Of a stretch of DNA of 51,138 bases, positions 15,075-24,412 are shown one piece after another. Made by a program: the position numbers and the translations under genes. The notes under the pieces are model-generated. The model saw nothing but the letters and a program-made list of their open reading frames with translations. It did no database searches and was not told the DNA's origin. Source of the DNA: Opitutales bacterium (GTDB lineage: Bacteria; Verrucomicrobiota; Verrucomicrobiia; Opitutales; UBA953); assembly GCA_017440935.1 (NCBI GenBank), contig JAFSAO010000017.1:1-51138 (forward strand). Reading direction: 5' to 3'. Each line of letters opens with the position of its first letter. The first letter of the stretch is position 1.

Positions 15075-15935
15075 TCAATAGGTGAAACGCACGGAAACGC
15101 CGCCGTAGAGTTCGTCGCCGAGATCTTCGTGCCTCAAAACGGTGAGCCCTTGCGAGTAGGCGACGAGCGCGTCAATGCTCCACCAATCGGAAATTGCATA
15201 GCTCGCGGATAGCGTGTAATCGAGGGCGTTGGAGCCGTGGTCGGCGCGTTGGACGTAGCCTCCGTTGTATCCGTAGCGAACGGAGGCGCGAACAGAAAGA
15301 TTTTCGTTCAGCTCGTAATCGGCGGCAAGGTAAACGGCGTAATAGCCGCGGAATTTTCCGCGTTCTCCGGTCGCTCCGTCGTTGTCCTGCCAGTAAAAAT
15401 CCGTTCCCGTCGAAAAAATATCGGTGAGGCGAAACACGGTTTTTATGCCCGGGCGCGGGATTCCGTGGTCGTTTGCCTGATGGACAAAACTTTGTTCAAA
15501 CCAGGGAATGATTTCGAGCGCGCCGAGCGAAAACTTGTAGTCGACACGAAATTTCGTTTCGCCGTAGTGCTCGCCGTTGGGCGCCTTTTTATCCGTCGTC
15601 CCATACCAAAAACAGAAAAACCAGCGGTCGTCGTAATTCGCGCCGAGCGTGACGAGCCCGTAGCCCGTTCCCCACAGATCGATGCCTTCGCAAACGTAGC
15701 GGCTATACCAGCCCGCCGTCGCCGTGTAATCCGTTTCGGAGAAAATGTTTTCTGCTTTGGCAAAGTCTATGCCTTGCCAGCCGTAAACCGGAACTTCCGT
15801 CGCCGGCTGAATCAAAACGAGCTCCGAAACGCCGATTTCTTCTTCCTGCGCGAGCAACGTTCCCGCGAGCAACGTCGGAATCGCCGCGAGCGCGACGACG
15901 TAGGTTTTCCCTCTTTTTACTTCCTGTCCGGTCAT
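15075..15935 (-). CDS. Outer-membrane beta-barrel protein
   Basis: A 286-residue exported protein. The signal peptide ends around LLAGTLLAQ. It is followed by a periplasmic segment and then alternating amphipathic strands rich in aromatic residues (WYSRYVCEGIDLWGTGYGLV, FRGYYAVYLAADYELNENLS) ending in VSVRFTY, with a terminal aromatic residue as in outer-membrane barrels. GGGGA precedes the ATG at 15935. The pattern suggests a small porin-like or MipA/TorF-like barrel; exact family and substrate are not assigned. It stops 35 bp before def. Confidence 0.72.
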   Translation of the reverse strand: MTGQEVKRGKTYVVALAAIPTLLAGTLLAQEEEIGVSELVLIQPATEVPVYGWQGIDFAKAENIFSETDYTATAGWYSRYVCEGIDLWGTGYGLVTLGANYDDRWFFCFWYGTTDKKAPNGEHYGETKFRVDYKFSLGALEIIPWFEQSFVHQANDHGIPRPGIKTVFRLTDIFSTGTDFYWQDNDGATGERGKFRGYYAVYLAADYELNENLSVRASVRYGYNGGYVQRADHGSNALDYTLSASYAISDWWSIDALVAYSQGLTVLRHEDLGDELYGGVSVRFTY

Positions 15936-16043
15936 TTTGTGTTCCCCATATTTTTTTCTGCGAAATCCGTTGCGGATTCCGCATCTCGCTAAGCGGAGCA
16001 GGGCGGGAGATTTGTTTTTTATTAAATAAACAGGAACACGAAA

Positions 16044-16076
16044 TCTCTCACGGAGCCACAAAGGCACGGAGATTTT
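16044..16076 (+). repeat. CTCACAGAG-type dispersed repeat (degenerate copy)
   Basis: CTCTCACGGAGCCACAAAGG followed by CACGGAGATTTT is a variant of the repeat seen as an inverted pair at 27,895-27,979 and singly near 31,637 and 51,015. It lies between genes. Function unknown. Confidence 0.6.
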
Positions 16077-16129
16077 CACTTTGTTTAACCGGAAAAGAAA
16101 CAGAAGGGAAAGAAGGTTTTTATTTTTTT

Positions 16130-16284
16130 AGGAAATTCAAAGCATCGGAGATGCTTCACTTCTGTAACCCCATGCGAAGCGATCAACGCGGGCGGAGCTT
16201 GGGGAAACCGGACAAAATAAAAAACGCGCCGCGTAAACGACACATTCGCCCTCTGATGCTCTCGCGGCGCAATGGAACATCGAC
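16130..16284 (+). repeat. About 155-bp structured intergenic repeat, copy 1
   Basis: This block aligns along its length with 50,848-51,004 and, in part, with 51,093-51,138. Within it are the palindrome AGCATCGGAGATGCT, arms CCCCATGC and GCTTGGGG, and an 8-bp stem GCGCCGCG/CGCGGCGC. It fills the gap between the outer-membrane protein and PEP-CTERM genes. The rest of this 590-bp gap (15,936-16,527) holds the repeat at 16,044 and A/T-rich sequence only. Confidence 0.75.
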
Positions 16285-16527
16285 TTTGTTTTTTTTTTTG
16301 GGCGGGAGCGAAATGGTGTTCCCGTGAAAATTCGTCTGTCTCTCGGGAAAAACAAACGCGGAGGTGAGTGTTCGCGTTTGTTTTCAAAATTTTTTGAAAA
16401 AAAAGAGCTTGCATCGCCACTTTTTTTTTTGCGAGAATCGAAAACAAGAAATTGAGCCATATTGACGGGAACGGTTTTCGTCGGACTCATTTTCGGTTTA
16501 ACAACAACTGATTTGATTCATAAATCT

Positions 16528-17313
16528 ATGAAAAAATATATCACTATCGCGGCGCTTCTCGCCGCAGGAACCGCGTTTGCTAATGCGGCAGAGTCGGGAA
16601 CGCTTACTCTCACCGGAGGAACAACCTATGATGCGGGAACGACTGTCGGCGCAATCACGCTGAGTCAGGATATGACGACGGGAACGTTTACGGGGTGGCA
16701 AGTTCAGGCCCCTGGAACGGACGGGGTCTTGCCTTCCATCTATGGAGGTGATTTCTACGCCGGAGATTATACGCTTTCTCTCTGGCTTGATACGTCGGCT
16801 TTGTCAAGTGTTACCGGAGAACTCTTGCTTTTTGCTTACAGCGGATCGGTGTCAAGCAACACCTATGGGTACAACGCTTTGGTTTGGGATGCGACAAATT
16901 CCTGCTTCAAAATGGGGCGCGGTAACTTTACGGCAAATAATATGGGCGTTGCATGGGCAGGCACGGACTACGCCTCGTCTTCGACGGTTACTTTGAGTGA
17001 AGGAAATTTGCACAATGTCACGATTGCCGTTTCTGGAGCCAATCAATCGCAGACAGCGACTTACTGGGTGGACGGAATCGAACTTGGCACCGCCGATTCA
17101 TACGCCGGAAATATGAATAACAAGGACGAAAAAATGGGGTATTACTTTAATACTAACGTAACGTATGGCGATATTTCCCTTACGAATGAAAAGTTGACGA
17201 CACAGGCGGACATTATTGCATTTGCCGCTCCTGTTCCGGAACCCTCGGCGTTCGGCATGTTGGCGGGCTTGGGTGCTCTTGCGCTTGTCGCTTCGCGTCG
17301 TCGCCGTCGCTAA
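16528..17313 (+). CDS. PEP-CTERM sorting-domain protein, LamG-like
   Basis: A 261-residue exported protein. The signal peptide (MKKYITIAALLAAGTAFANA) is followed by a beta-sandwich-like domain (YAGDYTLSLWLDTSAL, LHNVTIAVSGANQSQTATYW, VDGIELG) that resembles LamG/concanavalin-type carbohydrate-binding folds. The C-terminus is the sorting signal VPEPSAFGMLAGLGALALVA with SRRRRR. It probably goes to the cell surface after exosortase processing. No ribosome-binding site is clear before the ATG. A strong terminator follows. The gene stands alone. Confidence 0.85.
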   Translation: MKKYITIAALLAAGTAFANAAESGTLTLTGGTTYDAGTTVGAITLSQDMTTGTFTGWQVQAPGTDGVLPSIYGGDFYAGDYTLSLWLDTSALSSVTGELLLFAYSGSVSSNTYGYNALVWDATNSCFKMGRGNFTANNMGVAWAGTDYASSSTVTLSEGNLHNVTIAVSGANQSQTATYWVDGIELGTADSYAGNMNNKDEKMGYYFNTNVTYGDISLTNEKLTTQADIIAFAAPVPEPSAFGMLAGLGALALVASRRRRR

Positions 17314-17364
17314 GAAAAGACTTTCCCGCTTACGGCGGGAAGATTTAGTAATTATGGTTATAGC

Positions 17365-17399
17365 GTTCCCGCAGGTTACCTGCGGGAACCTTTTTTTTT
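17365..17399 (+). terminator. Rho-independent terminator built from the GCGGGAAC motif
   Basis: GTTCCCGCAGG and CCTGCGGGAAC form an 11-bp stem with a 3-nt loop, followed by nine T. It lies about 50 bp past the PEP-CTERM stop. The arms are an inverted pair of the abundant motif. Confidence 0.9.
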
Positions 17400-17529
17400 G
17401 TCGGGAGTCTTTTTGTTCTTAAAAAAACGTTGAGTCCTTTGCGTTTAAAAATAATTCCGTGAGGTCCGTGGTTCTAAAATTTCGCACGTTTCACGGGCGT
17501 GAAAAGGCGCCTCTTTTTACGAAAAGAAA

Positions 17530-17558
17530 TTGACGCTTGGGCGCTCTTGCCTTAAAAA
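17530..17558 (+). promoter_or_regulatory. Candidate promoter of the TetR-RND operon
   Basis: TTGACG (17530-17535) is followed after about 17 bp by TAAAAA (17553-17558), about 15 bp before the regulator start. The -35 is good, the -10 weak. The same TTGAC(G/C) box appears upstream of 16528, 26483, 41910 and the tRNA-Ala gene. Confidence 0.35.
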
Positions 17559-17572
17559 CGTTTGTTCTAAAT

Positions 17573-18232
17573 ATGATGAGAAAAAGCACGGTCATGCGCG
17601 AAAAAAGTTTTCGCACGCGGGAACGCATTCTCGAAGCCTCCGAGAAGCTTTTTGCGGAGAACGGTTTTAACGGCGCTTCAATGCGCGATATTACGGCACT
17701 GGCAAAGGTCAACCTTTCGGTGGCGTATTATTATTTTAAGGACAAGGAAGCGCTTTTGTTTGCCGTGTTTGACAATTACATCAAGCCGTTGATGACGCGT
17801 CAGGCGGAGATGCTCGACGCGGCTCGCGCGGACGCGGGAACGGCGGCAATCGGGGCGCGCAAGTTGCTTGAAGCTATGATTTTGCCGCGCGCGGAATGCG
17901 CTTCCGAAGCGGTGCATCAGTTGTTTACGATGCTGTTTGCGCGCCGGGGCGTTTTTGAACAAAAAGTGTTTGAATACCTCGAAGAAACAACGAAGGACGT
18001 GCGCTCAAAGTTTTTGAAGGAGCTTATGGTGACGTTCCCGTCGCTTTCGGAATTGGAGCTGAATTTCCGTTTGGAAAGCGTTCACGCAATGTTGGCGGGC
18101 TGGCAGTCGATTGCGCCGTATCGAAAAGGTAAATACCCGAAAAATGTCTCCAAGGCGACTTACCTCGAAATGTTTATGGATTGCGCGCTGGCGATATTTA
18201 ATGCTCCGCCGACGCTTTCTTTGAAAAAATAG
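17573..18232 (+). CDS. TetR-family transcriptional regulator
   Basis: About 219 residues. The N-terminal DNA-binding domain has the TetR pattern RERILEASEKLFAENGFNGA, then SMRDITALAKVNLSVAYYYF as the helix-turn-helix. The C-terminal part is a helical ligand-binding domain (VHQLFTMLFARRGVFEQKVF) of the AcrR/CmeR sort. It lies 61 bp upstream of an RND membrane-fusion gene in the same direction, so it most likely represses the efflux operon and its own transcription, with release by a pump substrate. The start is one of three close Met codons (17573, 17576, 17594). Confidence 0.88.
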   Translation: MMRKSTVMREKSFRTRERILEASEKLFAENGFNGASMRDITALAKVNLSVAYYYFKDKEALLFAVFDNYIKPLMTRQAEMLDAARADAGTAAIGARKLLEAMILPRAECASEAVHQLFTMLFARRGVFEQKVFEYLEETTKDVRSKFLKELMVTFPSLSELELNFRLESVHAMLAGWQSIAPYRKGKYPKNVSKATYLEMFMDCALAIFNAPPTLSLKK

Positions 18233-18293
18233 GCGGGAACGGGAAAAACCTTTTTTCATTCAATTTAAAAAAATCCAAGAAAAGACAAAGTTT

Positions 18294-19517
18294 ATGACGA
18301 CAAATAAGTTTAAGAAATCCTTCTTCGCTGCGGCGATTGCCGCGCTTGCGGGAACGTTTGCGTTTACCGGTTGCGATGAAAAGAAAGTCGCAGAACAAGC
18401 GCCGAAAGGTCCGGCGGAAATCGCCGCTACCGTCGAAACGGTGAAATACGAAGAACTTAAAATCGTGCGCGAACTTCCCGGGCGCGTCGATGCCGTGCGC
18501 CTTGCGGACGTTTCCGCGCGCGTAACGGGAATTTTGCTCGAACGCAAATTTGAAGAAGGCGCGAAGGTCGAAAAAGATCAGGTGCTTTTCCAAATCGATC
18601 CCGCGCCGCTGAAGGCAGCACGCGATGCCGCCGCCGCGCAGGTCGAAGTCGCCAAAGCAAACTTGAACGGCGCGCAAATCACGTTTAACCGCTTTTCCGA
18701 GCTCGTTAAAACCGGCGGCGTGAGCCGTCAGAACTACGACGACGCGATGATTGCCGTCGACACGGCAAAAGCCGCTCTTTTGGCGGCGGAAGCGCAACTT
18801 CAATCCGCGGAAATCAACCTCGGCTACGCGACGGTTACGGCTCCGATTTCCGGCATTATCGGCGCGGCGTTCGTGACGGAAGGCGGCATGGTTTCCGGGA
18901 ACGCGCTTACGAAAATGGCGGTCATTCAACAAATGGATCCGATTAATTTTGACTTCACGCAATCGGCGACCGCACTTCTCGAACTCCGCAAGGCAATCGC
19001 GGCAGGAACGGTGCAAAAAATCGACGAAGAAACCGTTCCCGTGAAACTCGTTTTTGACGACGGTTCGGTTTACGAACACGCCGGAAAACTCAAATTCTCC
19101 GAAGTCTCCGTCGATAAATCCACGGGCATGTATACGCTCCGCGCGGAATTTCCGAATCCGGACAATCTTTTACTTCCGGGAATGTTCGCCCGCGCCGTGC
19201 TCGAAGAAGGCGTGGACAAACAGGCGATTCTCGTGCCGCAAAAAGCCGTTTCGCTCGGCACTGCCGGCAAGGCAACGATTTTCACCATCGACGAAAACGA
19301 CATGGTGCGCCCGCGCCCGATTCAAATCGGGAAAATGGAAGGCAATTTCTGGACGATTAAGGACGGCTTGAAGCCGGGCGACCGCATCGCCACGGAAGGC
19401 TTGATTTCCATCGGCATGGCACTTGCGCAAAGCGGTAAAGCCGGCGTGAAAATCGTTCCGCCGAAAGCAAAAGCCGAAGCACCCGCCATTGCAGAACCGG
19501 CGGAATCTCAGAAATAA
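18294..19517 (+). CDS. RND efflux periplasmic adaptor (membrane fusion protein, AcrA-like)
   Basis: A 407-residue lipoprotein adaptor linking the inner-membrane pump to the outer-membrane channel. The N-terminal signal ends in a lipobox (FAFTGC). Then come the lipoyl half-motifs (SARVTGILLERKFEEGAKVE and TVTAPISGIIG) flanking a helical hairpin rich in Ala (KAARDAAAAQVEVAKANLNG), a beta-barrel domain and a membrane-proximal domain (LLPGMFARAVLEEG, VPQKAV). The C-terminus is Ala/Lys/Pro-rich. It is the first pump gene after the TetR regulator. Confidence 0.93.
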   Translation: MTTNKFKKSFFAAAIAALAGTFAFTGCDEKKVAEQAPKGPAEIAATVETVKYEELKIVRELPGRVDAVRLADVSARVTGILLERKFEEGAKVEKDQVLFQIDPAPLKAARDAAAAQVEVAKANLNGAQITFNRFSELVKTGGVSRQNYDDAMIAVDTAKAALLAAEAQLQSAEINLGYATVTAPISGIIGAAFVTEGGMVSGNALTKMAVIQQMDPINFDFTQSATALLELRKAIAAGTVQKIDEETVPVKLVFDDGSVYEHAGKLKFSEVSVDKSTGMYTLRAEFPNPDNLLLPGMFARAVLEEGVDKQAILVPQKAVSLGTAGKATIFTIDENDMVRPRPIQIGKMEGNFWTIKDGLKPGDRIATEGLISIGMALAQSGKAGVKIVPPKAKAEAPAIAEPAESQK

Positions 19518-19526
19518 AGCGTCTTT

Positions 19527-19564
19527 TGCGGGAACGTATTTGAAAAACATTACACGTTCCCGCA
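19527..19564 (+). repeat. Inverted GCGGGAACG pair between adaptor and pump genes
   Basis: TGCGGGAACGT (19527-19537) and ACGTTCCCGCA (19554-19564) form an 11-bp stem with a 16-nt loop, inside what should be one operon. It lacks a clean U tract, so it may attenuate transcription, protect an mRNA end, or just be a motif pair. Confidence 0.7.
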
Positions 19565-19612
19565 GAAAAAATTTTTCTCCACAAAAAAATTTAAAAGAAA
19601 CAAGGAATTTAC

Positions 19613-22600
19613 ATGGCAAAATTCTTCATCGACCGCCCGGTTTTTGCGTGGGTGCTTTCGCTGATGATTATCCTGTTCGGTATCATCGCGATTAAATTCC
19701 TGCCGATTGCGCAGTATCCGACCATCGCGCCGCCGTCCATCTCCGTGCAGGCTTCCTACGCGGGTGCGTCTGCCGAAACGACGCAGAAAACCGTTACCGC
19801 CGTTATCGAGCAACAGCTCAACGGGATCGACAATTTGCTCTACATGACGTCTTCGTCGGACTCGACCGGGAACGCGGAAATCACGGTTTACTTCAATCCG
19901 GGAACGAACGACGACACGGCGCAGGTTCAAGTCCAGAACAAAGTTTCGCTCGCCACGCCGCAGCTTCCGTCCGAAGTTCAACGCACGGGCGTTACCGTCA
20001 AAAAGGCGGCGCGTAATATGTTCCTTGTCGCCGCGTTTTACTCCGAAGACGGCTCAATTCCGAAGGCGGAAATCGGGAACTACATCGCGTCCAACATTCT
20101 CGACCAGGTTCAGCGCGTGAACGGGATCGGGCAGGTGGACTTTTTCGGCGCGGAAAACGCGATGCGCATTTGGCTCGACGCCAACAAGCTCAACTCCTAC
20201 GGCTTGACTTCGACGGACGTCGTCGCCGCACTCCAAGCGCAAAACATTCAGGTTCCCGTCGGCGAAGTCAACGGCTCGCCTGCCGTTCCCGGCGCGCAAC
20301 TCGGCATCACGATTCAGGGTCCGGGAACGCTCGAAACGCCGGACGAATTCGGCGCAATCTTCCTGCGCACGCTCGAAGACGGTTCCCGCGTTTATCTGCG
20401 CGACGTCGCCCGCATCGAACTCGGTGAGCAAAGTTACATGTTCGAATCCCACTACAACGGGAAAATGTGTATGGGCTTGGGTTGCAAGCTCGCGACCGGC
20501 GCGAACGCGCTCGAAGTCGCCAACGCCGTTAAAGCGAAAATCGAAGAACTTTCGAAATACTTCCCGGAAGGCATGAACTATGCGTTCCCGTATGATACGA
20601 CGCTCTTTGTTCGCATTTCGATTCACGAAGTCATTAAAACACTCGTGGAAGCGATCGTGCTCGTCTTCATCGTCATGCTCGTCTTCCTGCAAAACTTCCG
20701 CGCGACGTTTATTCCGACCATCGTCGTGCCGATTGCGCTGCTCGGAACCTGCGCGGCACTTTTCGCGATGGGCTATTCCATCAACATTCTGACGATGTTC
20801 GCGATGGTGCTCGCCATCGGTATTCTCGTTGACGACGCGATTGTCGTCATCGAAAACGTCGAGCGTATCATGACCGAAGAAGGTTTGCCGCCGCGCGAAG
20901 CGACGCGTAAGGCGATGGATCAGATTTCCGGCGCGCTCGTCGGGATTACGCTCGTTCTGACGGCGGTGTTTATTCCGATGGCGTTCTTCTCGGGTTCTGT
21001 CGGCGTTATTTACCGCCAGTTCTCGCTCACGCTCATTTCCTCGATGGTGTTTTCGCTCTTCCTCGCGCTGACGCTGACTCCGGCACTTTGCGCGACAATG
21101 CTCAAGCACAACGAATCGGGCAAGCATCGCGGGATCGCCGGTTGGTTCAACCGCAATTTTGATCGCATGACGAAAGGCTACAAAGGCATCGTCGCCCGCA
21201 TGATTAAGCACAGCATCATCGGGATTGTTTCTTTCGTCGCTATCGGTGTCGGCTTCGGCTGGCTCTACTTGCGCCTGCCGACCGCGTTCTTGCCGGACGA
21301 AGACCAAGGAAACATCATGGCGCTTATCCAGCTTCCGCAAACCGCTTCGCAGGAACGCACGCTCAAGGTTATCGAAGAATTTGAAAACTACGCGCTTGCG
21401 CAACCGGAAGTCGATGCGATGTTCGCTGTCCAAGGCTTTTCGTTCAACGGTCGCGGGCAAAACGTCGCGATGGGCTTCCTCAAGCTCAAAGACTGGAGCG
21501 AACGCAAAGGCGAAGAACATTCCGCCGAAGCGATTGCGGCGCGCATTTCCGGACACTTCGCCGGACATCCGGACGGAATGGTGCTTTCGTTCAACTTGCC
21601 GGCAATTTCCGAACTCGGGAACGCCACCGGTTTTGAATATCAAATGCAGGACCGCGGCGGGATCGGCCACGAAGCACTCGTGAACGCGATGAACGAAGTC
21701 TTCAAAAAAGCCAATGCGCCGGACACGGCAATGGCAGGCGTGCGTCTCCAAGGCTTGAACGACGGTCCGATGCTCAAAATGAACGTCGACCTTGAAAAGG
21801 CGCAGGCGCACGGTATTAACATCAGCTCGCTTTACAGCACGATTCAGGTCGCGTTCGGTTCCTCTTACGTGAACAACTTCGTGCAGGGTTCCCGCGTTCA
21901 GCGCGTAATCGTGCAACTCGGCGCGGAAGACCGCACTTCGCCGGAACAACTTGCCAAAATGTTTGTCCGCACAAATTCCGGAGAAATGATGCCGCTTTCG
22001 GAAATCGTTTCCTTCGATTGGATTGTGGGCGCACCCGCGCTGAAACGCTACAACGGCTTCCCGTCGCTCAACATCGTCGGTCAGCCGAAACCGGGACGTT
22101 CTTCCGGGGAAGCGATGAACGAGTTTGACGAAATCATTCTGAAGCACCTGCCGAGCGTCGGGATCAACGGCGTCGGCGGCGAATGGACGGGGCAATCGCT
22201 TGAAGAACGCACTTCCGGCAGTCAGGCTCCCGCGCTTTACGCGCTCTCGCTCATCATCGTCTTCCTCTGCTTGGCGGCGTTGTATGAAAGCTGGTCGATT
22301 CCGTTCGCGGTGCTTCTCATCGTTCCCGTCGGTGTTTTCGGTTCCGTTTGCGCAACGATGCTCGGCGGGCTTTACAACGACGTTTACTTCAAGGTCGGCT
22401 TCCTCGTCATCATCGGGCTTTCCGCGAAAAACGCGATTCTCATCATCGAATTTGCAAAAGACTTGCAGGAACAGGGACGCAATCTTTACGACGCGACCTT
22501 GGAAGCGGTTCAGCTCCGCCTGCGCCCGATTTTGATGACTTCGTTCGCGTTCATTCTCGGCGTGTTGCCGCTGGCTCGCGCTTCGGGCGCATCGTCCGCC

Positions 22601-22747
22601 GCGCAGAACTCAATCGGCGTCGGCGTTATCGGCGGGATGTTGGCTTCGACGATTCTCGGCGTCTTCCTGATTCCGTGCTTCTACGTCATCATCCGTAAAA
22701 TATTCCGCGCCGCCGAACGCAAACCGAACGCAGTCGTTAAGCACTAA
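19613..22747 (+). CDS. RND multidrug efflux pump, HAE1 family (AcrB-like)
   Basis: The 1,044-residue length matches AcrB/MexB. The N-terminus MAKFFIDRPVFAWVLSLMII is the family start. The proton-relay helix 4 is present (GILVDDAIVVIENVERIM, with adjacent Asp residues), as are LPDEDQG after helix 7, and GLSAKNAILIIEFAKD in helix 10 with the relay Lys. Two large periplasmic loops carry the drug-binding porter domain. The pump would use proton influx to expel hydrophobic compounds, bile salts or antibiotics via the adaptor and channel encoded on either side. Codon use and GGGAACG motif density match the core genome. Confidence 0.96.
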   Translation: MAKFFIDRPVFAWVLSLMIILFGIIAIKFLPIAQYPTIAPPSISVQASYAGASAETTQKTVTAVIEQQLNGIDNLLYMTSSSDSTGNAEITVYFNPGTNDDTAQVQVQNKVSLATPQLPSEVQRTGVTVKKAARNMFLVAAFYSEDGSIPKAEIGNYIASNILDQVQRVNGIGQVDFFGAENAMRIWLDANKLNSYGLTSTDVVAALQAQNIQVPVGEVNGSPAVPGAQLGITIQGPGTLETPDEFGAIFLRTLEDGSRVYLRDVARIELGEQSYMFESHYNGKMCMGLGCKLATGANALEVANAVKAKIEELSKYFPEGMNYAFPYDTTLFVRISIHEVIKTLVEAIVLVFIVMLVFLQNFRATFIPTIVVPIALLGTCAALFAMGYSINILTMFAMVLAIGILVDDAIVVIENVERIMTEEGLPPREATRKAMDQISGALVGITLVLTAVFIPMAFFSGSVGVIYRQFSLTLISSMVFSLFLALTLTPALCATMLKHNESGKHRGIAGWFNRNFDRMTKGYKGIVARMIKHSIIGIVSFVAIGVGFGWLYLRLPTAFLPDEDQGNIMALIQLPQTASQERTLKVIEEFENYALAQPEVDAMFAVQGFSFNGRGQNVAMGFLKLKDWSERKGEEHSAEAIAARISGHFAGHPDGMVLSFNLPAISELGNATGFEYQMQDRGGIGHEALVNAMNEVFKKANAPDTAMAGVRLQGLNDGPMLKMNVDLEKAQAHGINISSLYSTIQVAFGSSYVNNFVQGSRVQRVIVQLGAEDRTSPEQLAKMFVRTNSGEMMPLSEIVSFDWIVGAPALKRYNGFPSLNIVGQPKPGRSSGEAMNEFDEIILKHLPSVGINGVGGEWTGQSLEERTSGSQAPALYALSLIIVFLCLAALYESWSIPFAVLLIVPVGVFGSVCATMLGGLYNDVYFKVGFLVIIGLSAKNAILIIEFAKDLQEQGRNLYDATLEAVQLRLRPILMTSFAFILGVLPLARASGASSAAQNSIGVGVIGGMLASTILGVFLIPCFYVIIRKIFRAAERKPNAVVKH

Positions 22748-22889
22748 TGAAAGATGAGAGATGAGGGCTTAGAGATGAGAGGTCATTGCGTTCCCGCAAG
22801 AGGGAAAAGTTTTTTGAAAATCTTTTTCCGGTAATACCTCTAAGCTCTAAGCTTTAAGCTCTCAACCATCCTTTAAAAAAGAAAAAATC
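22748..22889. other. Intergenic spacer with TAAGCTCT tandem microrepeat
   Basis: The spacer between pump and channel genes contains CTCTAAGCTCTAAGCTTTAA near 22,850, and a partly complementary GGGCTTAGAGATGAGAGG near 22,765. An imperfect long hairpin could form. A similar run (TTAAGGCTTAAAGCTTAAAG) follows nuoI at about 31,569. One motif copy (CGTTCCC) is in the loop. Confidence 0.5.
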
Positions 22890-24350
22890 ATGTTCAAATA
22901 TCTTTCCGTTCTTCCGTTTCTTGCCGTCGCAACGGCGTGCACGACAATGGCACCCGATTACGAGCGCCCCGACGTGAACAATATTGTCGCCGACACTTAC
23001 GCGGGGATCGCGGCGACGACAGCGGATGAAACCGCCGTTACGCGTCTCGGCTGGTCGGAATTTTTCGCCGACGAACGCCTCAAAGCCCTCATCAAAACCG
23101 GGCTTGAAAACAACCGCGATTTGCGCGTCGCCATTCTGAATGTCGAACAGGTGCGCGCACGCTACGATATTCAGTGGGCGGAACTGCTCCCGAATGTCGG
23201 CGGGAACGGCTCGTTTACGCGTTCCCGCACGAATGAATATCTTTCGCCCTACGGGAAGGCGGTAACGTCCAACACCTGGCAACTCGGCGTCGCCGCTTCC
23301 TACGAAGTCGATCTTTGGGGACGCGTGCGCTCGATGACGGATCAGGTTTTTGAAACCTGGCTCGCCGCCGCCGAAAACGAACGCGCCGTGCGCCTCTCGC
23401 TCGTCGCCGGAATCGCGCTTCAATACTACACGCTCCAGCTCGCGAACGAACGCCTTTCGCTTTCGCAAAAATCCCTCCTTACGACGCAGGTTTGGTATAA
23501 CATCATGAAAGACCGCTTCGAAAAAGGCGCGATTACCGAAATCGATCTCGCCTCCGCCGAAGCCCAATACCAAGCGATGGTTTCCGCGACGGAACAACTC
23601 CGCGAAACGCAGAAACAGGCGAAAAACGCGCTCGCGCTCCTCGTCGGCGGAACCGAGCTTCCGAAGCTCAGCGGCGTTCCCGCGCTCCCGATCGCTTCCG
23701 CAAATCTGCTCAAGCCGCTCGACGCGGGAATCCCGTCGTTCGCGCTCGTTTTGCGCCCGGACGTTCTCGCCGCCGAACGCATGCTCCGTGCCGCCAACGC
23801 CAATATCGGTGCCGCACGCGCCGCGTTTTTCCCGAGCATTTCGCTCACGGCAACGGGCGGTGTCGCCTCCGTCGAGCTCGACGACCTGTTCACGGGCGAC
23901 GCGCGCACGTGGAGCTTTGTGCCGAGCGTGAACGTGCCGATTTTCGATTACTTTAACGGTCGCCTCGAAGCGCAACTCGATGTCGCCGAGCTCCAAAAGG
24001 AAATTGAAATCGCCAACTACGAAAAAGCGATCCAGACGGCGTTCCGCGAAGTGGCGGACGAACTCGTCGTGCAGGAATCCATCGACAAGCGCATCGCCGC
24101 AAGCGAAGCCGCGCTCAAAGCACAACTGCGCCGCTACAAGCTGACTTCCGCAAATTATCGCGGCGGCGACGGCGTGCTCAGCTACACGGACGTTCTGCTC
24201 GCGCAAAACGATTTGTTCGCCGCCGAGCAAACACTCGTGCAAACGCGCTTTGCGAAGATCGCTTCGATGATTTCGCTCTACAAAGCCCTCGGCGGCGGCT
24301 GGACCGAACAATCCGTTCCCGAAGGCGGAAAAGTCGCTTCCGCAGAGTAA
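22890..24350 (+). CDS. Outer-membrane efflux channel (NodT/OprM family)
   Basis: A 486-residue TolC-like lipoprotein channel. The N-terminus MFKYLSVLPFLAVATACTTM has a lipobox (VATAC) and is followed by APDYERPDV, typical of the OprM/NodT group. Paired helical repeats follow (RLKALIKTGLENNRDLRVAI ... RPDVLAAERMLRAANANIG), as in TolC-like barrels. It completes the tripartite pump. The gap of 142 bp before it holds a potential hairpin, so expression may differ from the pump gene. A bidirectional terminator follows. Confidence 0.93.
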   Translation: MFKYLSVLPFLAVATACTTMAPDYERPDVNNIVADTYAGIAATTADETAVTRLGWSEFFADERLKALIKTGLENNRDLRVAILNVEQVRARYDIQWAELLPNVGGNGSFTRSRTNEYLSPYGKAVTSNTWQLGVAASYEVDLWGRVRSMTDQVFETWLAAAENERAVRLSLVAGIALQYYTLQLANERLSLSQKSLLTTQVWYNIMKDRFEKGAITEIDLASAEAQYQAMVSATEQLRETQKQAKNALALLVGGTELPKLSGVPALPIASANLLKPLDAGIPSFALVLRPDVLAAERMLRAANANIGAARAAFFPSISLTATGGVASVELDDLFTGDARTWSFVPSVNVPIFDYFNGRLEAQLDVAELQKEIEIANYEKAIQTAFREVADELVVQESIDKRIAASEAALKAQLRRYKLTSANYRGGDGVLSYTDVLLAQNDLFAAEQTLVQTRFAKIASMISLYKALGGGWTEQSVPEGGKVASAE

Positions 24351-24364
24351 GTTTTGTCGGAGAT

Positions 24365-24412
24365 AAATTAAGGGCTTTAAGGTCGCAAAGACTTTAAAGC
24401 CCTTAATTTTTT
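24365..24412. terminator. Bidirectional rho-independent terminator
   Basis: AAATTAAGGGCTTTAA (24365-24380) pairs with TTAAAGCCCTTAATTT (24394-24409) and is flanked by A- and T-rich runs. It lies between the convergent efflux-channel and U32 genes and abuts the U32 stop, so it can serve both strands. Confidence 0.88.

Noticed and set aside
20054-22195. A 713-codon open frame antisense to the RND pump gene
   Set aside because: It mirrors the codon pattern of the pump gene and has a His/Arg/Glu-rich composition without domains. The same holds for long antisense frames opposite rpsA (45,320-47,236) and the efflux channel (22,854-24,875).
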